From Acidobacteriaceae bacterium KBS 83 (lineage in GTDB: Bacteria > Acidobacteriota > Terriglobia > Terriglobales > Acidobacteriaceae): DNA of 64,000 nt. The notes beneath the pieces are model-generated. The model did no database searches. It was given only the letters and a program-made list of their open reading frames with translations, and was not told the DNA's origin. Of the stretch, positions 24,788 through 33,624 are shown piece by piece. Each line of letters starts with the position of its first letter. Within the stretch, counting starts at the first letter, position 1. The position numbers and the translations under genes were made by a program. The stretch lies in NCBI GenBank assembly GCA_000381585.1, contig KB906738.1:248001-312000 (forward strand). The letters run 5' to 3'.

Positions 24788-26062
24788 ATGGCGCGCGTCG
24801 ACGATACATCCACGGCCAGTCTCCGCGACCAGATACTTCATCTAGAGCTGCTGCGAAAAGCCGCCCGCGAGCTGAATTCCACCCTTGATCTGGACAGCCT
24901 TCTCGAACGAATCGTCAGCGAAGTCGCCCAGGCCTTCGGATGCAGCCGGTCCGCGGTGCTTCTCATCGACCCGGAGACCAATGAGTTGGTGCTGGTCGCC
25001 GTCCGCGGATGGACGAAGCACGTTCATCCCAAAGGCTTCCGCTTCGCTATCGGCCGCGACGGGCTGGTGGGCAGAACCGCCAGCACCGGCGAGACCTCGT
25101 ATGTCCCCGACGTCCGCAACGAACCGGCCTACATCGTAAGCGAGGAATCCACCCGAAGCGAACTTGATATCCCCCTCAAAGTGCGTGGCAAGATCATCGG
25201 CCTGTTCAACGCGCAGCATCCGGATATCGATGGCTTCCCTGAAGCGCAGCGCTCTATGCTCGAAGCCCTGGCTGACAACATGGCCACCGCCATCGAGAAT
25301 GCGCGCCTCTTCCAGACCGAGAAAACTGCCAAGGAAGCACTGGAGCGCGATTCTGCCGCCGCGCGTCAGATGCAACAGACCCTGCTGCCCAAAGAACCCA
25401 TTCGCACGGGCGAGTTCTCCGCCAGCGGCACATGCGTGCCTATCCACGCGGTTGGAGGCGATTGGTTCGATTACTTTCCTTTGAATGTTCGTCGCATCGG
25501 CTTCACGCTGGGAGATGTCTCCGGCAAAGGTATGCCCGCGGCTCTGCTCATGGCCGCATGCAGAAGCAGTCTCCGCCATCAAGCAAAGACGCAACCTTCT
25601 CCTGCCGCTGTGCTTACCGCACTGAATGAAACGCTCCGAAGCGACTTTCCGCAGGGGAATTTTGTCACCATGATATATGCAGTGCTGGATACGGCCAGAG
25701 CCGTGCTGACGCTGGCCGCAGCCGGTCACCCGTCTCCTCTGCTCGTGACGAACAGGACAGTGGAGGTTCTCGAACTGCCGAACGGCCTGCCGTTGGGACT
25801 TCGAGACTGGTCTTTCGAAGAGGTCACTCTCCCCCTCGATCCCGAAAGCGCAGTCCTGCTGTATTCCGATGGCGTATTAGAGGCGGCGGATGCGCGGGGC
25901 GAAGAATTCGGCATAGAACGTCTGAAGGACGCCTGCCGCCGGACAAACATTACGCCGCAGTTGCTGATCGATGGCGCGTGCCGCTTCGCTTTCCCTGCTC
26001 CGATGAACGACGACGCCACAGCATTGCTGATTCAAAGATCCGCTCCCGCAAACCTGCGGTGA
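24788..26062 (+). CDS. GAF-domain SpoIIE-type PP2C serine phosphatase
   Basis: 424 residues from the ATG at 24788; a GTG at 24701, four bases after the hfq stop and with GAGGGAG before it, would add 29 residues. A GAF sensor domain (about 25-165) is followed by a coiled linker (EKTAKEALERDSAAARQMQQ) and a PP2C domain with GGDWFDYF and GDVSGKGMPAALLMA, the metal-binding motifs. Such RsbU-like enzymes dephosphorylate STAS antagonists and release alternative sigma factors. RsbW- and RsbV-like genes occur at 51.5-52.3 kb and are candidate partners. Confidence 0.9.
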   Translation: MARVDDTSTASLRDQILHLELLRKAARELNSTLDLDSLLERIVSEVAQAFGCSRSAVLLIDPETNELVLVAVRGWTKHVHPKGFRFAIGRDGLVGRTASTGETSYVPDVRNEPAYIVSEESTRSELDIPLKVRGKIIGLFNAQHPDIDGFPEAQRSMLEALADNMATAIENARLFQTEKTAKEALERDSAAARQMQQTLLPKEPIRTGEFSASGTCVPIHAVGGDWFDYFPLNVRRIGFTLGDVSGKGMPAALLMAACRSSLRHQAKTQPSPAAVLTALNETLRSDFPQGNFVTMIYAVLDTARAVLTLAAAGHPSPLLVTNRTVEVLELPNGLPLGLRDWSFEEVTLPLDPESAVLLYSDGVLEAADARGEEFGIERLKDACRRTNITPQLLIDGACRFAFPAPMNDDATALLIQRSAPANLR

Positions 26063-26073
26063 CCACGCGCAGC

Positions 26074-27162
26074 TCACGCCTCGGGAAGCCGCGCCGCCTT
26101 TTCCAACCGATCGCGCAGTGCACGGCCAACCCCCCGCTCTGACGGCAGCGGACACACGATGTGCGTAACCTCCTGCGCATCTAGCCAGCGCAGTCCCGCG
26201 AAAAATCGTTGCGCCAGCGAATCCAGATCGCTCCAATGTCCCCAGTCGAAGATCGCATCCGCGGCTCGCACATCGGTTTTGAACTCATCGGGCGCCATGA
26301 CCCCTACCCGCACTCCATTACGTTCACGCTTTAGCTTCATGACGGCTTGAAAGATCCGGAAGCCCAGCGTCGATTCCTCCTCCGCGGGGCCGCCCATCTC
26401 CAGCAGCACCAGTGTCGCCCGCGGCGCGTAGTGGCGAATCCCCACTCCCGGCGATGGCAAGCCCGCAGGCGGCTCGCCGGCCTCGTGGCCATTCCCCTCG
26501 TAAAGCTTCACCTCACCCGCAACGCTGCGCAGCGCCTCCAGCGTGACTGCTCCCGGCCGATAAACGAGCAATGGTGACTTGCTCGCGTCTACCACGGTCG
26601 ACTCCACGCCGTGTCGTGTCGGGCCGCCATCCACCACCGCGTCGATACGGCCATCCAGATCGTCCAGTACATGCATCGCTGTTGTCGGGCTCGGCCGGCC
26701 GAAGGAATTCGCGCTCGGCGCCGCAATCGGCATGCCCGCCGCGGCGATCAGCGCGCGAGCCACCGGGTGCGACGGCATCCGCACTCCCACTAGTGGACGG
26801 CTCGCCGTCACCACATCTGGTACATCTGGGCCGCGTGGAAGCAGTAATGTCAGTGGGCCGGGCCAGAACGCTTCCATCAGCGCGCGCGCCGCATCGCTGA
26901 TCTCGGCCACCAACCGCCCCAGCGGCAAACCTTGCCCCACGTGCACGATCACCGGGTCCCACGCAGGTCTCAGCTTGGCAGCGAAGATGCGTTGCACTGC
27001 CGTTGCATCGAAGGCATTCGCCCCCAGCCCATAAACCGTCTCCGTGGGGAATGCCACCGTACCGCCGCCGCGCCAGATCGCTGCAACGCGTTCAATGGTG
27101 GCCGCTGCTGTCTTGCTCTGTAGATCGAATTCGCTCAGGGGAAGGCGTTCGGTCTCTGCCAT
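26074..27162 (-). CDS. Sua5/YrdC-type threonylcarbamoyl-AMP synthase
   Basis: 362 residues. The N-terminal YrdC domain contains GGTVAFPTETVYGLGANAF, the KLRPAWDPVIVHV segment and ITAPSAN-like motif PIAAPSANSFGRPSP. A C-terminal Sua5 domain (about 235-350) makes this the long form. The enzyme makes threonylcarbamoyl-adenylate from Thr, bicarbonate and ATP for t6A37 of ANN-reading tRNAs. A second, short YrdC-domain gene lies at 61.2 kb. It converges on the phosphatase gene with an 11-bp gap. Confidence 0.93.
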   Translation of the reverse strand: MAETERLPLSEFDLQSKTAAATIERVAAIWRGGGTVAFPTETVYGLGANAFDATAVQRIFAAKLRPAWDPVIVHVGQGLPLGRLVAEISDAARALMEAFWPGPLTLLLPRGPDVPDVVTASRPLVGVRMPSHPVARALIAAAGMPIAAPSANSFGRPSPTTAMHVLDDLDGRIDAVVDGGPTRHGVESTVVDASKSPLLVYRPGAVTLEALRSVAGEVKLYEGNGHEAGEPPAGLPSPGVGIRHYAPRATLVLLEMGGPAEEESTLGFRIFQAVMKLKRERNGVRVGVMAPDEFKTDVRAADAIFDWGHWSDLDSLAQRFFAGLRWLDAQEVTHIVCPLPSERGVGRALRDRLEKAARLPEA

Positions 27163-27285
27163 CTCTCCATTATGCGGCGTCTCGCCCGTAACCCAGAAGA
27201 TTGGAGCCGACGCATTGAAGCAATCCCTGAGTGTATTCGCTATTTATACGTCTAACTGTTACCGGCGAGTGATACAGTCGCCGGA

Positions 27286-28788
27286 ATGATGGCGGATAAC
27301 CCGACGCGCCGCGAAGTCCTCATGGGGATTGCAGCCGCATCGCGGTTGCCCGCTTCATCGACGGAAGGCCAGCCTGCGGCCTCTCCGCTCTGCTTCACCA
27401 GCGCGATGGAGATGGCGCAACTCATTCGTGCGAAAAAACTCTCCGCCCGTGAAGCGCTGGCAGTGCACCTCAAGCAGATCGATCGTGTCAATCCGAAGGT
27501 CAACGCCATCGTGACCATGGTGCCGGAAATGGCCGCGGCAGCAGCCGACAAGGCCGATAAGATGCAGGCGCACAATGAGAAGCTGGGACCGCTCCACGGC
27601 CTGCCGGTTGCCCACAAAGACCTCATCGAGACCCGCGGCATCCGCACTACCTTCGGCTCGCCGCTCTTCAAGGACTACATCCCCGCTGAAGGCGACATCA
27701 TCGTCGAACGTATGCGGCGCGCCGGCGCAATCATCGTCGGCAAAACCAACACATCAGAATTCGGGGCCGGCTCGCAGACCTTCAACGCTGTCTTCGGTGC
27801 AACCCGCAATCCCTACGACCTCAGCAAAACCTGCGGCGGTTCCTCAGGCGGCGCAGCCGTCGCGCTGGCCTGCGGCATGGTCCCCGTTGCCACCGGCTCC
27901 GACGCCGGAGGCTCTCTGCGCAACCCCGCCGCATTCTGCAACATCGTCGGCTTCCGCCCCTCTATCGGTCGTGTACCCAATCCCAAGGCAGCCTTCGGAT
28001 GGTCCACTCTCAGCACCATGGGATGTCTTGGCCGGTCCACCGCGGACCTCGCATTCGCGCTCAGCACCATCGCCGGACCCGATCCCAACACACCACTCGC
28101 CATCCGCGAGCCCGGCGACCTCTTCGCTCACCCGCTCGATCGCAGCTTCAAAGGTGTGCGTATCGCGTGGTTCAAAGACCTCGGCGGCGTGCCCTTCGAC
28201 CCGCGCGTCCGCACTCTCATCGACGCTCATCGCGCCACCTTCGAATCTCTCGGCTGCATCGTTGAGCAGAATGAACCCGACTTCTCACCCGCCGAAATCT
28301 CCTTCCGCACGCTTCGTGCATGGACCGACGCGGCCAACTACGGCAAGTTGCTCCAGCAACACCCCTACGGCTTCAAGGACACGCTCAAAGACGAAATCCA
28401 GAGAGGCATGAACCTCACCGGTGAGGACATCGCACACGCCGAGACCGCCCATAGCCTCATCTGGCGCCGCTTCCAAAGTTTCCTTGAGAAGTATGAATAC
28501 TTCGTCCTTCCCACCACGCAACTGCCGCCCTTCAACGTCAATACACCGTATCCAACGGAGATCTCCGGTGTGCACTTCGACAACTACATCGACTGGATGA
28601 AGTCCTGCTGGTACATCTCGGTTACGGGAAATCCGGCAGGCTCCGTGCCGGCCGGCTTTACGCGCGAGGGTCTTCCCGTCGGCCTGCAGATCGTCGGCCG
28701 CGACAAACAGGATTTCAGCGTCCTGCAACTCGCCCACGCATTTGAACAAATAACCGGTTTCGGTAAACGACGGCCCCCAATCGCCTGA
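27286..28788 (+). CDS. Amidase signature family enzyme, possibly Tat-exported
   Basis: 500 residues. The Ser-cisSer-Lys site is intact: Lys in PVAHKDLIETRG, the cis-Ser in CGGSSGGAAVALACGM and the nucleophile in TGSDAGGSLRNPA. It hydrolyses an unknown amide; it is not part of a gatCAB set. The N-terminus reads TRREVLMGIAAASRLPA, close to a twin-arginine signal, which would place it in the periplasm, though the hydrophobic stretch is short. Two adjacent ATG codons (27286 and 27289) could serve as start. It is divergent from Sua5. Confidence 0.88.
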   Translation: MMADNPTRREVLMGIAAASRLPASSTEGQPAASPLCFTSAMEMAQLIRAKKLSAREALAVHLKQIDRVNPKVNAIVTMVPEMAAAAADKADKMQAHNEKLGPLHGLPVAHKDLIETRGIRTTFGSPLFKDYIPAEGDIIVERMRRAGAIIVGKTNTSEFGAGSQTFNAVFGATRNPYDLSKTCGGSSGGAAVALACGMVPVATGSDAGGSLRNPAAFCNIVGFRPSIGRVPNPKAAFGWSTLSTMGCLGRSTADLAFALSTIAGPDPNTPLAIREPGDLFAHPLDRSFKGVRIAWFKDLGGVPFDPRVRTLIDAHRATFESLGCIVEQNEPDFSPAEISFRTLRAWTDAANYGKLLQQHPYGFKDTLKDEIQRGMNLTGEDIAHAETAHSLIWRRFQSFLEKYEYFVLPTTQLPPFNVNTPYPTEISGVHFDNYIDWMKSCWYISVTGNPAGSVPAGFTREGLPVGLQIVGRDKQDFSVLQLAHAFEQITGFGKRRPPIA

Positions 28789-28849
28789 AAGCCACAGTCC
28801 GCCGCCCGCACCGATCAGAGAAAATCGTGCAACGGTATAAACTCGTCGC

Positions 28850-29434
28850 ATGCAGGCGATTGAGATTGAGGTCAAGTTCCGCGTCCGCGACCTGAAGGCG
28901 CTTGAAGCAACCCTCTCCCGGCTCGGCTTCCACTGCAAGACGCCGCGCACCTTTGAGCGCAACATCCTCTTTGATACGCCCGCGCACGAACTCCGCAATT
29001 CGCGACAGATCCTCCGCGTGCGCCGTTATGGCGACCGCTGGGTCCTGACGCACAAAAAAACCACGCCTAATGATTCACCCGAGGCGCGCCACAAGGAACG
29101 CATCGAGACCGAGACCGAAGTTGATGACGGCGAAGCCGTCGCCGCAATCTTCGACGCGCTCGGCTACACTTTCGCCTTCGTATACGAGAAGTGGCGAAGC
29201 GAGTGGGCCGACAGCGAAGGCCACTGTGTCCTCGACGAAACCCCCATCGGCCAGTACGCCGAGCTCGAAGGACCGAAAGAATGGATTGATAGCACGCTTG
29301 CCGCGCTCCAGGTCGAAGCCGCCGACGTGACCACGCTCAGCTACGGACGCCTCTTCGAGCAGTGGCAACAACAGACCGGCAGCCAGGCTCAGAACATGAC
29401 CTTCGCAGAGATACAGCCGGCGCTCGCCCGGTGA
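28850..29434 (+). CDS. CYTH-domain protein (class IV adenylate cyclase / thiamine-triphosphatase type)
   Basis: 194 residues. The defining ExExK motif is E5-I-E7-V-K9, and charged strands of the triphosphate tunnel follow (ILRVRRYGDRWVLTHKKT; VYEKWRSEWADSEGHCVLDETP). Members hydrolyse triphosphates or make cAMP; the activity here is unknown. It follows the amidase in the same direction after 61 bp, with no common pathway evident. Confidence 0.88.
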   Translation: MQAIEIEVKFRVRDLKALEATLSRLGFHCKTPRTFERNILFDTPAHELRNSRQILRVRRYGDRWVLTHKKTTPNDSPEARHKERIETETEVDDGEAVAAIFDALGYTFAFVYEKWRSEWADSEGHCVLDETPIGQYAELEGPKEWIDSTLAALQVEAADVTTLSYGRLFEQWQQQTGSQAQNMTFAEIQPALAR

Positions 29435-29554
29435 CACAGGTCATCCATTCAGCGCGGGCGCCTGAATGCGTACTCATAGCCTCGCGTGATGGTGAAAGAT
29501 ACGTCAGTATCCTCGTTCGCGGTTCCTTCAGTAGATAGCCGCCGACTTGCCCGA

Positions 29555-30292
29555 TCACCGCGCCAGAGGTCGAGCCTTCAGCCACAAAAACATGGGCCAG
29601 CGTGTCCATCGCTCCATGTTCGCCGGCGCCCCGCTGCTCAGGCTGGGAATCGGTTCGCGAAGCGATGTGATTGCTAGGCCCGCACCCTCCAACGCAGCCG
29701 CATAGTTCTCCAGGGGCTGCATCCATCCCGCAAAATGCATGCTTAGTCCGTTGCGCTCCACCGTATCCTCAAAGCGCTGCCGTCCGAAGTAACTGCCATT
29801 CACCACAAAGGGAGAATCTGCATTCTCGTTCGCGAATCTGCCATGGTCCGCAAGCGGGTGCACAATCGATATCACCATTTCTCCGCCGGATCGCAGCACA
29901 CGACGTATCTCTTTCACCGCTGCCGGAACATCGTCCACATCCATCAGCATGTTGTAGGCAACCACCACGTCGAACTGCCCATCTTCGAACGGCAGCTCAG
30001 TCACCGGAGCCACGACATACGCATGTGCCGAGCCGGCTTGAGCCGCAGCCTCAGCAAGCTCTCTAACCGCATCGAGAGCCGTCACACGGTATCCGCAGCT
30101 CATCAACTCGCGCGATACGCGACCCTCTCCGCATCCAACATCAAGCGCGTCGCCTTCACCACGACCGACGAATTCTGCAAACGCATCACGGTACGCCCAG
30201 AAGGCGTCGTGATTCGGCGTACGCGCCCACGCGATCCATTCGCTTGCGATACGAGACCAATGGTTGACACCTTCGTCTTTCTTTTGCGTCAC
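29555..30292 (-). CDS. SAM-dependent class I methyltransferase
   Basis: 245 residues from a GTG at 30292 with AGAGGAGA four bases upstream; the open frame extending to 30433 crosses the secA terminator and is not favoured. Motif I is DALDVGCGEGRVSREL, motif II VTALDAV, and FDVVVAYNMLMDVDD corresponds to motif IV. The substrate is unknown. It lies just after the secA terminator on the same strand with its own start signals. Confidence 0.88.
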   Translation of the reverse strand: MTQKKDEGVNHWSRIASEWIAWARTPNHDAFWAYRDAFAEFVGRGEGDALDVGCGEGRVSRELMSCGYRVTALDAVRELAEAAAQAGSAHAYVVAPVTELPFEDGQFDVVVAYNMLMDVDDVPAAVKEIRRVLRSGGEMVISIVHPLADHGRFANENADSPFVVNGSYFGRQRFEDTVERNGLSMHFAGWMQPLENYAAALEGAGLAITSLREPIPSLSSGAPANMERWTRWPMFLWLKARPLAR

Positions 30293-30323
30293 GGCTCTCC
30301 TCTGCAAGGACTTCGATGAGCTG

Positions 30324-30356
30324 AAAAAAGGACGAGCCGAAAGCTCGTCCTTTTTT
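30324..30356 (-). terminator. Rho-independent terminator after secA
   Basis: GGACGAGC (30330-30337) pairs with GCTCGTCC (30343-30350) around a CGAAA loop. There is an A-run on one side (30324-30329) and a T-run on the other (30351-30356), so the signal can work in both directions. It lies 17 bp after the secA stop codon. Confidence 0.9.
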
Positions 30357-30372
30357 CTACTACGTTGCCTGT

Positions 30373-33300
30373 CTAATCGCCGTCCGTGCCGTCCTTGCCG
30401 TGGCACTTCTTGAACTTCAGCCCCGATCCGCATGGGCAGGGATCGTTCCTCCCCACCTTCTCGCCGGTGCGGCGCTGTTCCACATGCGTCGCGCCATGGC
30501 CATTGCTGCCGGCCGCGCGCGCCTGCTCCAGCTCCTTCTTCTTCTTGCGGGCAAACTCGCGCTCGATCTCATCGATCGTCGTGCGCGTCTCCGGCGTACC
30601 GGTGTGGCCTCCGGTAGTGCGGGCATCCCCCACCGGCATCGGTTGCCATGTCTGCCGCGGCGCAGGGCTTTGCACGTGCTGTGGCCGCGGCAAACGCTGC
30701 CCGCCGTGACCATTTCCCTCTGCGACAGGCTGCGCGGCCGGACGCGGCAGCGTCGGCGCAGGCGGAGCCTGCTGCATCGCCGGTTGCTGCGGCGCCTGCT
30801 GCAGAGGGCGCGTGATCGGCTGTCCATCCGGTCCCACGATCTGCATCAGGAAGAGATAGCGCACCGTGTCTTCCTGGAAGCGCGTCATCATCCCCTCGAA
30901 CATGTCGAAGGATTCTTTCTTGTAGGCGACCAGCGGGTCCTGCTGCCCATAGCCGCGCAGCCCGATGCCCTCCTTCAGGTGGTCCATGTTCAGCAGGTGG
31001 TCCTTCCACAGACCGTCCAGCACGCTCAGCATGATCATCCGCTCGTGATAGCGCATGCCCTGCGAGCCGATGATCTGCTCCTTCAGTTCGTACTTCTCCT
31101 TCAGCTTGTCGAAGAGCGTGTCGCCCAGCTCATGCCGGTTCAGCGTGTCGAACGCGACGCCTTCCGTCTCTGCATTGAAGCCAAAATGCTCCGTCAGCTT
31201 CTGCTTGATGCCGACCAGATCCCACTGATCCGGATGCTTTGTTTCGGGAGCGAACTCGTCCAGAACATTGCTAATAATTCCTGCAACGTAATCCTCTAGA
31301 ATGAGCTCTTTTTGCTCCACTCCTTCAAGCAGTTGTTTACGGGTGCCGTAAACCGCCTCGCGCTGCTTGTTCATCACATCGTCGTACTCGAGCAAGTGCT
31401 TGCGGGCTTCGAAGTTCTGCGCTTCCACTGCCTTCTGAGCGCCTTCAATGCGCCGCGTGATCATGCCGCTCTCGATCGGAACACCCTCATCCATGCCCAT
31501 CTTCTGCAGCAGCGGTCCTACCCACTCACGTGCAAAGATGCGCATCAGGTCGTCTTCGAGCGACAGATAGAAACGCGATGCACCGGGATCTCCTTGGCGT
31601 CCCGCGCGTCCGCGAAGCTGGTTGTCGATGCGCCGCGACTCGTGCCGCTCTGTTCCCAAAATGCACAGTCCGCCCGTCTCCAGCACCTCTTCGTGCTCGC
31701 GCTGCGTATTCGCCTGGTGCACCTGAAACGCACGATCCCAGTTCTCCTGCGACGTCTCGAACTCTTGCCCCTGGTAGTAGAAGCGCATCATGCCCGGGCC
31801 CGCCGAGGGCGAAATCGCACCCTCTGCCGCACTCACCGAACGCGCCTGCCCACGCTTCACCAGGTCCTGCTTGGTCACAAACTCCGCGTTGCCCCCGAGC
31901 AGAATGTCCGTGCCGCGGCCCGCCATGTTGGTCGCAATCGTCACCATGCCGAGGCGTCCCGCCTGCGCCACAATCTCCGCCTCGCGCTCGTGGTATTTCG
32001 CGTTCAGCACCACGTGCTTGATGCCCTTGCGCTGCAGGATCTGCGAAAGCAACTCGCTCTTCTCGATCGACGTCGTGCCTACCAGTACAGGCTGCTTCTC
32101 TTCATTCAGCCGGATGATCTCGTCTGAGACCGCGAAGTATTTCTCTTTGGCCGTGCGGTAGACAACATCCTGATATTCCTTGCGCCGCATCGGCATGTTG
32201 GTGGGGATGACGACGATTTCCAGCTTGTACGTCTTGTCAAACTCCGCCGCCTCGGTCTCCGCGGTGCCCGTCATGCCGGCCAGCTTCTTGTACATGCGGA
32301 AGTAATTCTGGAAGGTGATTGTCGCCAGCGTCTGGTCCTCGCGCCGGATGTTCACCCCTTCCTTTGCTTCCACCGCCTGGTGCAAGCCATCGGACCAGCG
32401 GCGTCCCGGCATCGGACGGCCGGTGAAGGTGTCGATGATGATCACTTCGCCGTCCTTCACCACGTATTCCACATCTTTGCGGTAGAGCGTGTGCGCCTTG
32501 ATCGCCGTCTCGACGTGGTGCTTAAACTCCCAGTTCTCCGGATCGGCGATATTCCCAATCCCAAGCAAGCCCTCGATCTTTTCCCAGCCCTCGTCCGTCA
32601 CGCTGATGGTCTTATGCTTCTCATCCACCGTGTAGTCGCCGGTCAGGATCTTCGTCTCGCCTTGCTCAATCTCCTCGCCCTGCTCCAGTTGCGGAATGAT
32701 GCGGTTCACTCGCGCATACTTGTCCGTCGTCTGGTCCGTCGGCCCGCTGATGATCAAAGGCGTTCGCGCCTCGTCGATTAGGATCGAGTCCACCTCGTCC
32801 ACAATCGCGTAGTTATGGCCACGCTGCACGCAGTCGGCGAGCTCGAACTTCATGTTGTCGCGCAGATAGTCGAAGCCAAACTCGTTGTTCGTTCCGTAGG
32901 TGATGTCCGCGGCATAGGCTTCACGGCGCTGCGCATCGTCCAGGTCGTGGACGATCACACCCACCTTCAGCCCCAGGAACTCGTAGATCTTGCCCATCCA
33001 CTCAGCGTCGCGCTTGGCCAGGTAGTCGTTCACCGTCACGACGTGCACGCCCTTGCCCGCAAGTGCATTCAGGTACACCGGTAGCGTGGCAACCAGAGTC
33101 TTGCCCTCGCCGGTCTTCATCTCGGCGATCTTGCCCGAGTGAAGCACCATGCCGCCGATCATCTGTACATCGAAATGGCGCATGCCCACTGCGCGTTTGC
33201 CCGCCTCGCGCACCACCGCGAATGCCTCCGGCAGCAGCTCGTTCAGCGCTTCAGCCTCGGCAGCCTTGCGGGCATCTTTGTTCTCATCGGTATCCGGTAC

Positions 33301-33480
33301 GTCATTCACGCGCTCGGCAAAGCGGGCGCGGAACTCGACAGTCTTCTCGCGCAACTCGGCGTCTGAGAGCCCCTGCAGCTTCGGCTCCCATTCGCCGATT
33401 GCCGCCACCGTGGGCGTCATGCGCTTCACGGCACGCTCGTTGCTCGTACCGAAAATTTTGGTCAATGCACTGCTGATCAA
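30373..33480 (-). CDS. secA: Preprotein translocase ATPase SecA
   Basis: 1035 residues, longer than the roughly 900 of E. coli. Walker A is MKTGEGKT (121-128); DEVDSILIDEARTPL carries the DEAD-box; TNMAGRGTDILLGGNAEF is the second helicase domain signature. A Pro/Gln-rich linker precedes the C-terminal zinc-binding tail NDPCPCGSGLKFKKCHG, which binds SecB or ribosomes. SecA drives proteins through SecYEG. The extra length lies partly in an insert around the TTDKYARVNRIIPQLEQGEE region and partly in the linker. It is monocistronic, bounded by terminators on both sides. Confidence 0.97.
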   Translation of the reverse strand: MISSALTKIFGTSNERAVKRMTPTVAAIGEWEPKLQGLSDAELREKTVEFRARFAERVNDVPDTDENKDARKAAEAEALNELLPEAFAVVREAGKRAVGMRHFDVQMIGGMVLHSGKIAEMKTGEGKTLVATLPVYLNALAGKGVHVVTVNDYLAKRDAEWMGKIYEFLGLKVGVIVHDLDDAQRREAYAADITYGTNNEFGFDYLRDNMKFELADCVQRGHNYAIVDEVDSILIDEARTPLIISGPTDQTTDKYARVNRIIPQLEQGEEIEQGETKILTGDYTVDEKHKTISVTDEGWEKIEGLLGIGNIADPENWEFKHHVETAIKAHTLYRKDVEYVVKDGEVIIIDTFTGRPMPGRRWSDGLHQAVEAKEGVNIRREDQTLATITFQNYFRMYKKLAGMTGTAETEAAEFDKTYKLEIVVIPTNMPMRRKEYQDVVYRTAKEKYFAVSDEIIRLNEEKQPVLVGTTSIEKSELLSQILQRKGIKHVVLNAKYHEREAEIVAQAGRLGMVTIATNMAGRGTDILLGGNAEFVTKQDLVKRGQARSVSAAEGAISPSAGPGMMRFYYQGQEFETSQENWDRAFQVHQANTQREHEEVLETGGLCILGTERHESRRIDNQLRGRAGRQGDPGASRFYLSLEDDLMRIFAREWVGPLLQKMGMDEGVPIESGMITRRIEGAQKAVEAQNFEARKHLLEYDDVMNKQREAVYGTRKQLLEGVEQKELILEDYVAGIISNVLDEFAPETKHPDQWDLVGIKQKLTEHFGFNAETEGVAFDTLNRHELGDTLFDKLKEKYELKEQIIGSQGMRYHERMIMLSVLDGLWKDHLLNMDHLKEGIGLRGYGQQDPLVAYKKESFDMFEGMMTRFQEDTVRYLFLMQIVGPDGQPITRPLQQAPQQPAMQQAPPAPTLPRPAAQPVAEGNGHGGQRLPRPQHVQSPAPRQTWQPMPVGDARTTGGHTGTPETRTTIDEIEREFARKKKKELEQARAAGSNGHGATHVEQRRTGEKVGRNDPCPCGSGLKFKKCHGKDGTDGD

Positions 33481-33568
33481 GGAATTCCTCTGGGCCCTTC
33501 GACGATCTGGGCTGACTCCTTATTTTACGCGATCGAGCACGCTTCTCGATTGTGCTGTCTGGAGGCGC

Positions 33569-33605
33569 AAAAAAGGCCGCCCGGTCAGGAGAAACCCAGG
33601 CGGCC
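33569..33605 (-). terminator. Rho-independent terminator after the TonB-dependent receptor gene
   Basis: On the minus strand GGCCGCC and GGCGGCC (33599-33605 and 33575-33581) form a 7-bp GC stem with a 17-nt loop, followed by six T (33569-33574). It lies 20 bp after the receptor stop codon and separates it from secA. Confidence 0.8.
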
Positions 33606-33624
33606 CGGGAGAAACCATCCCCCC

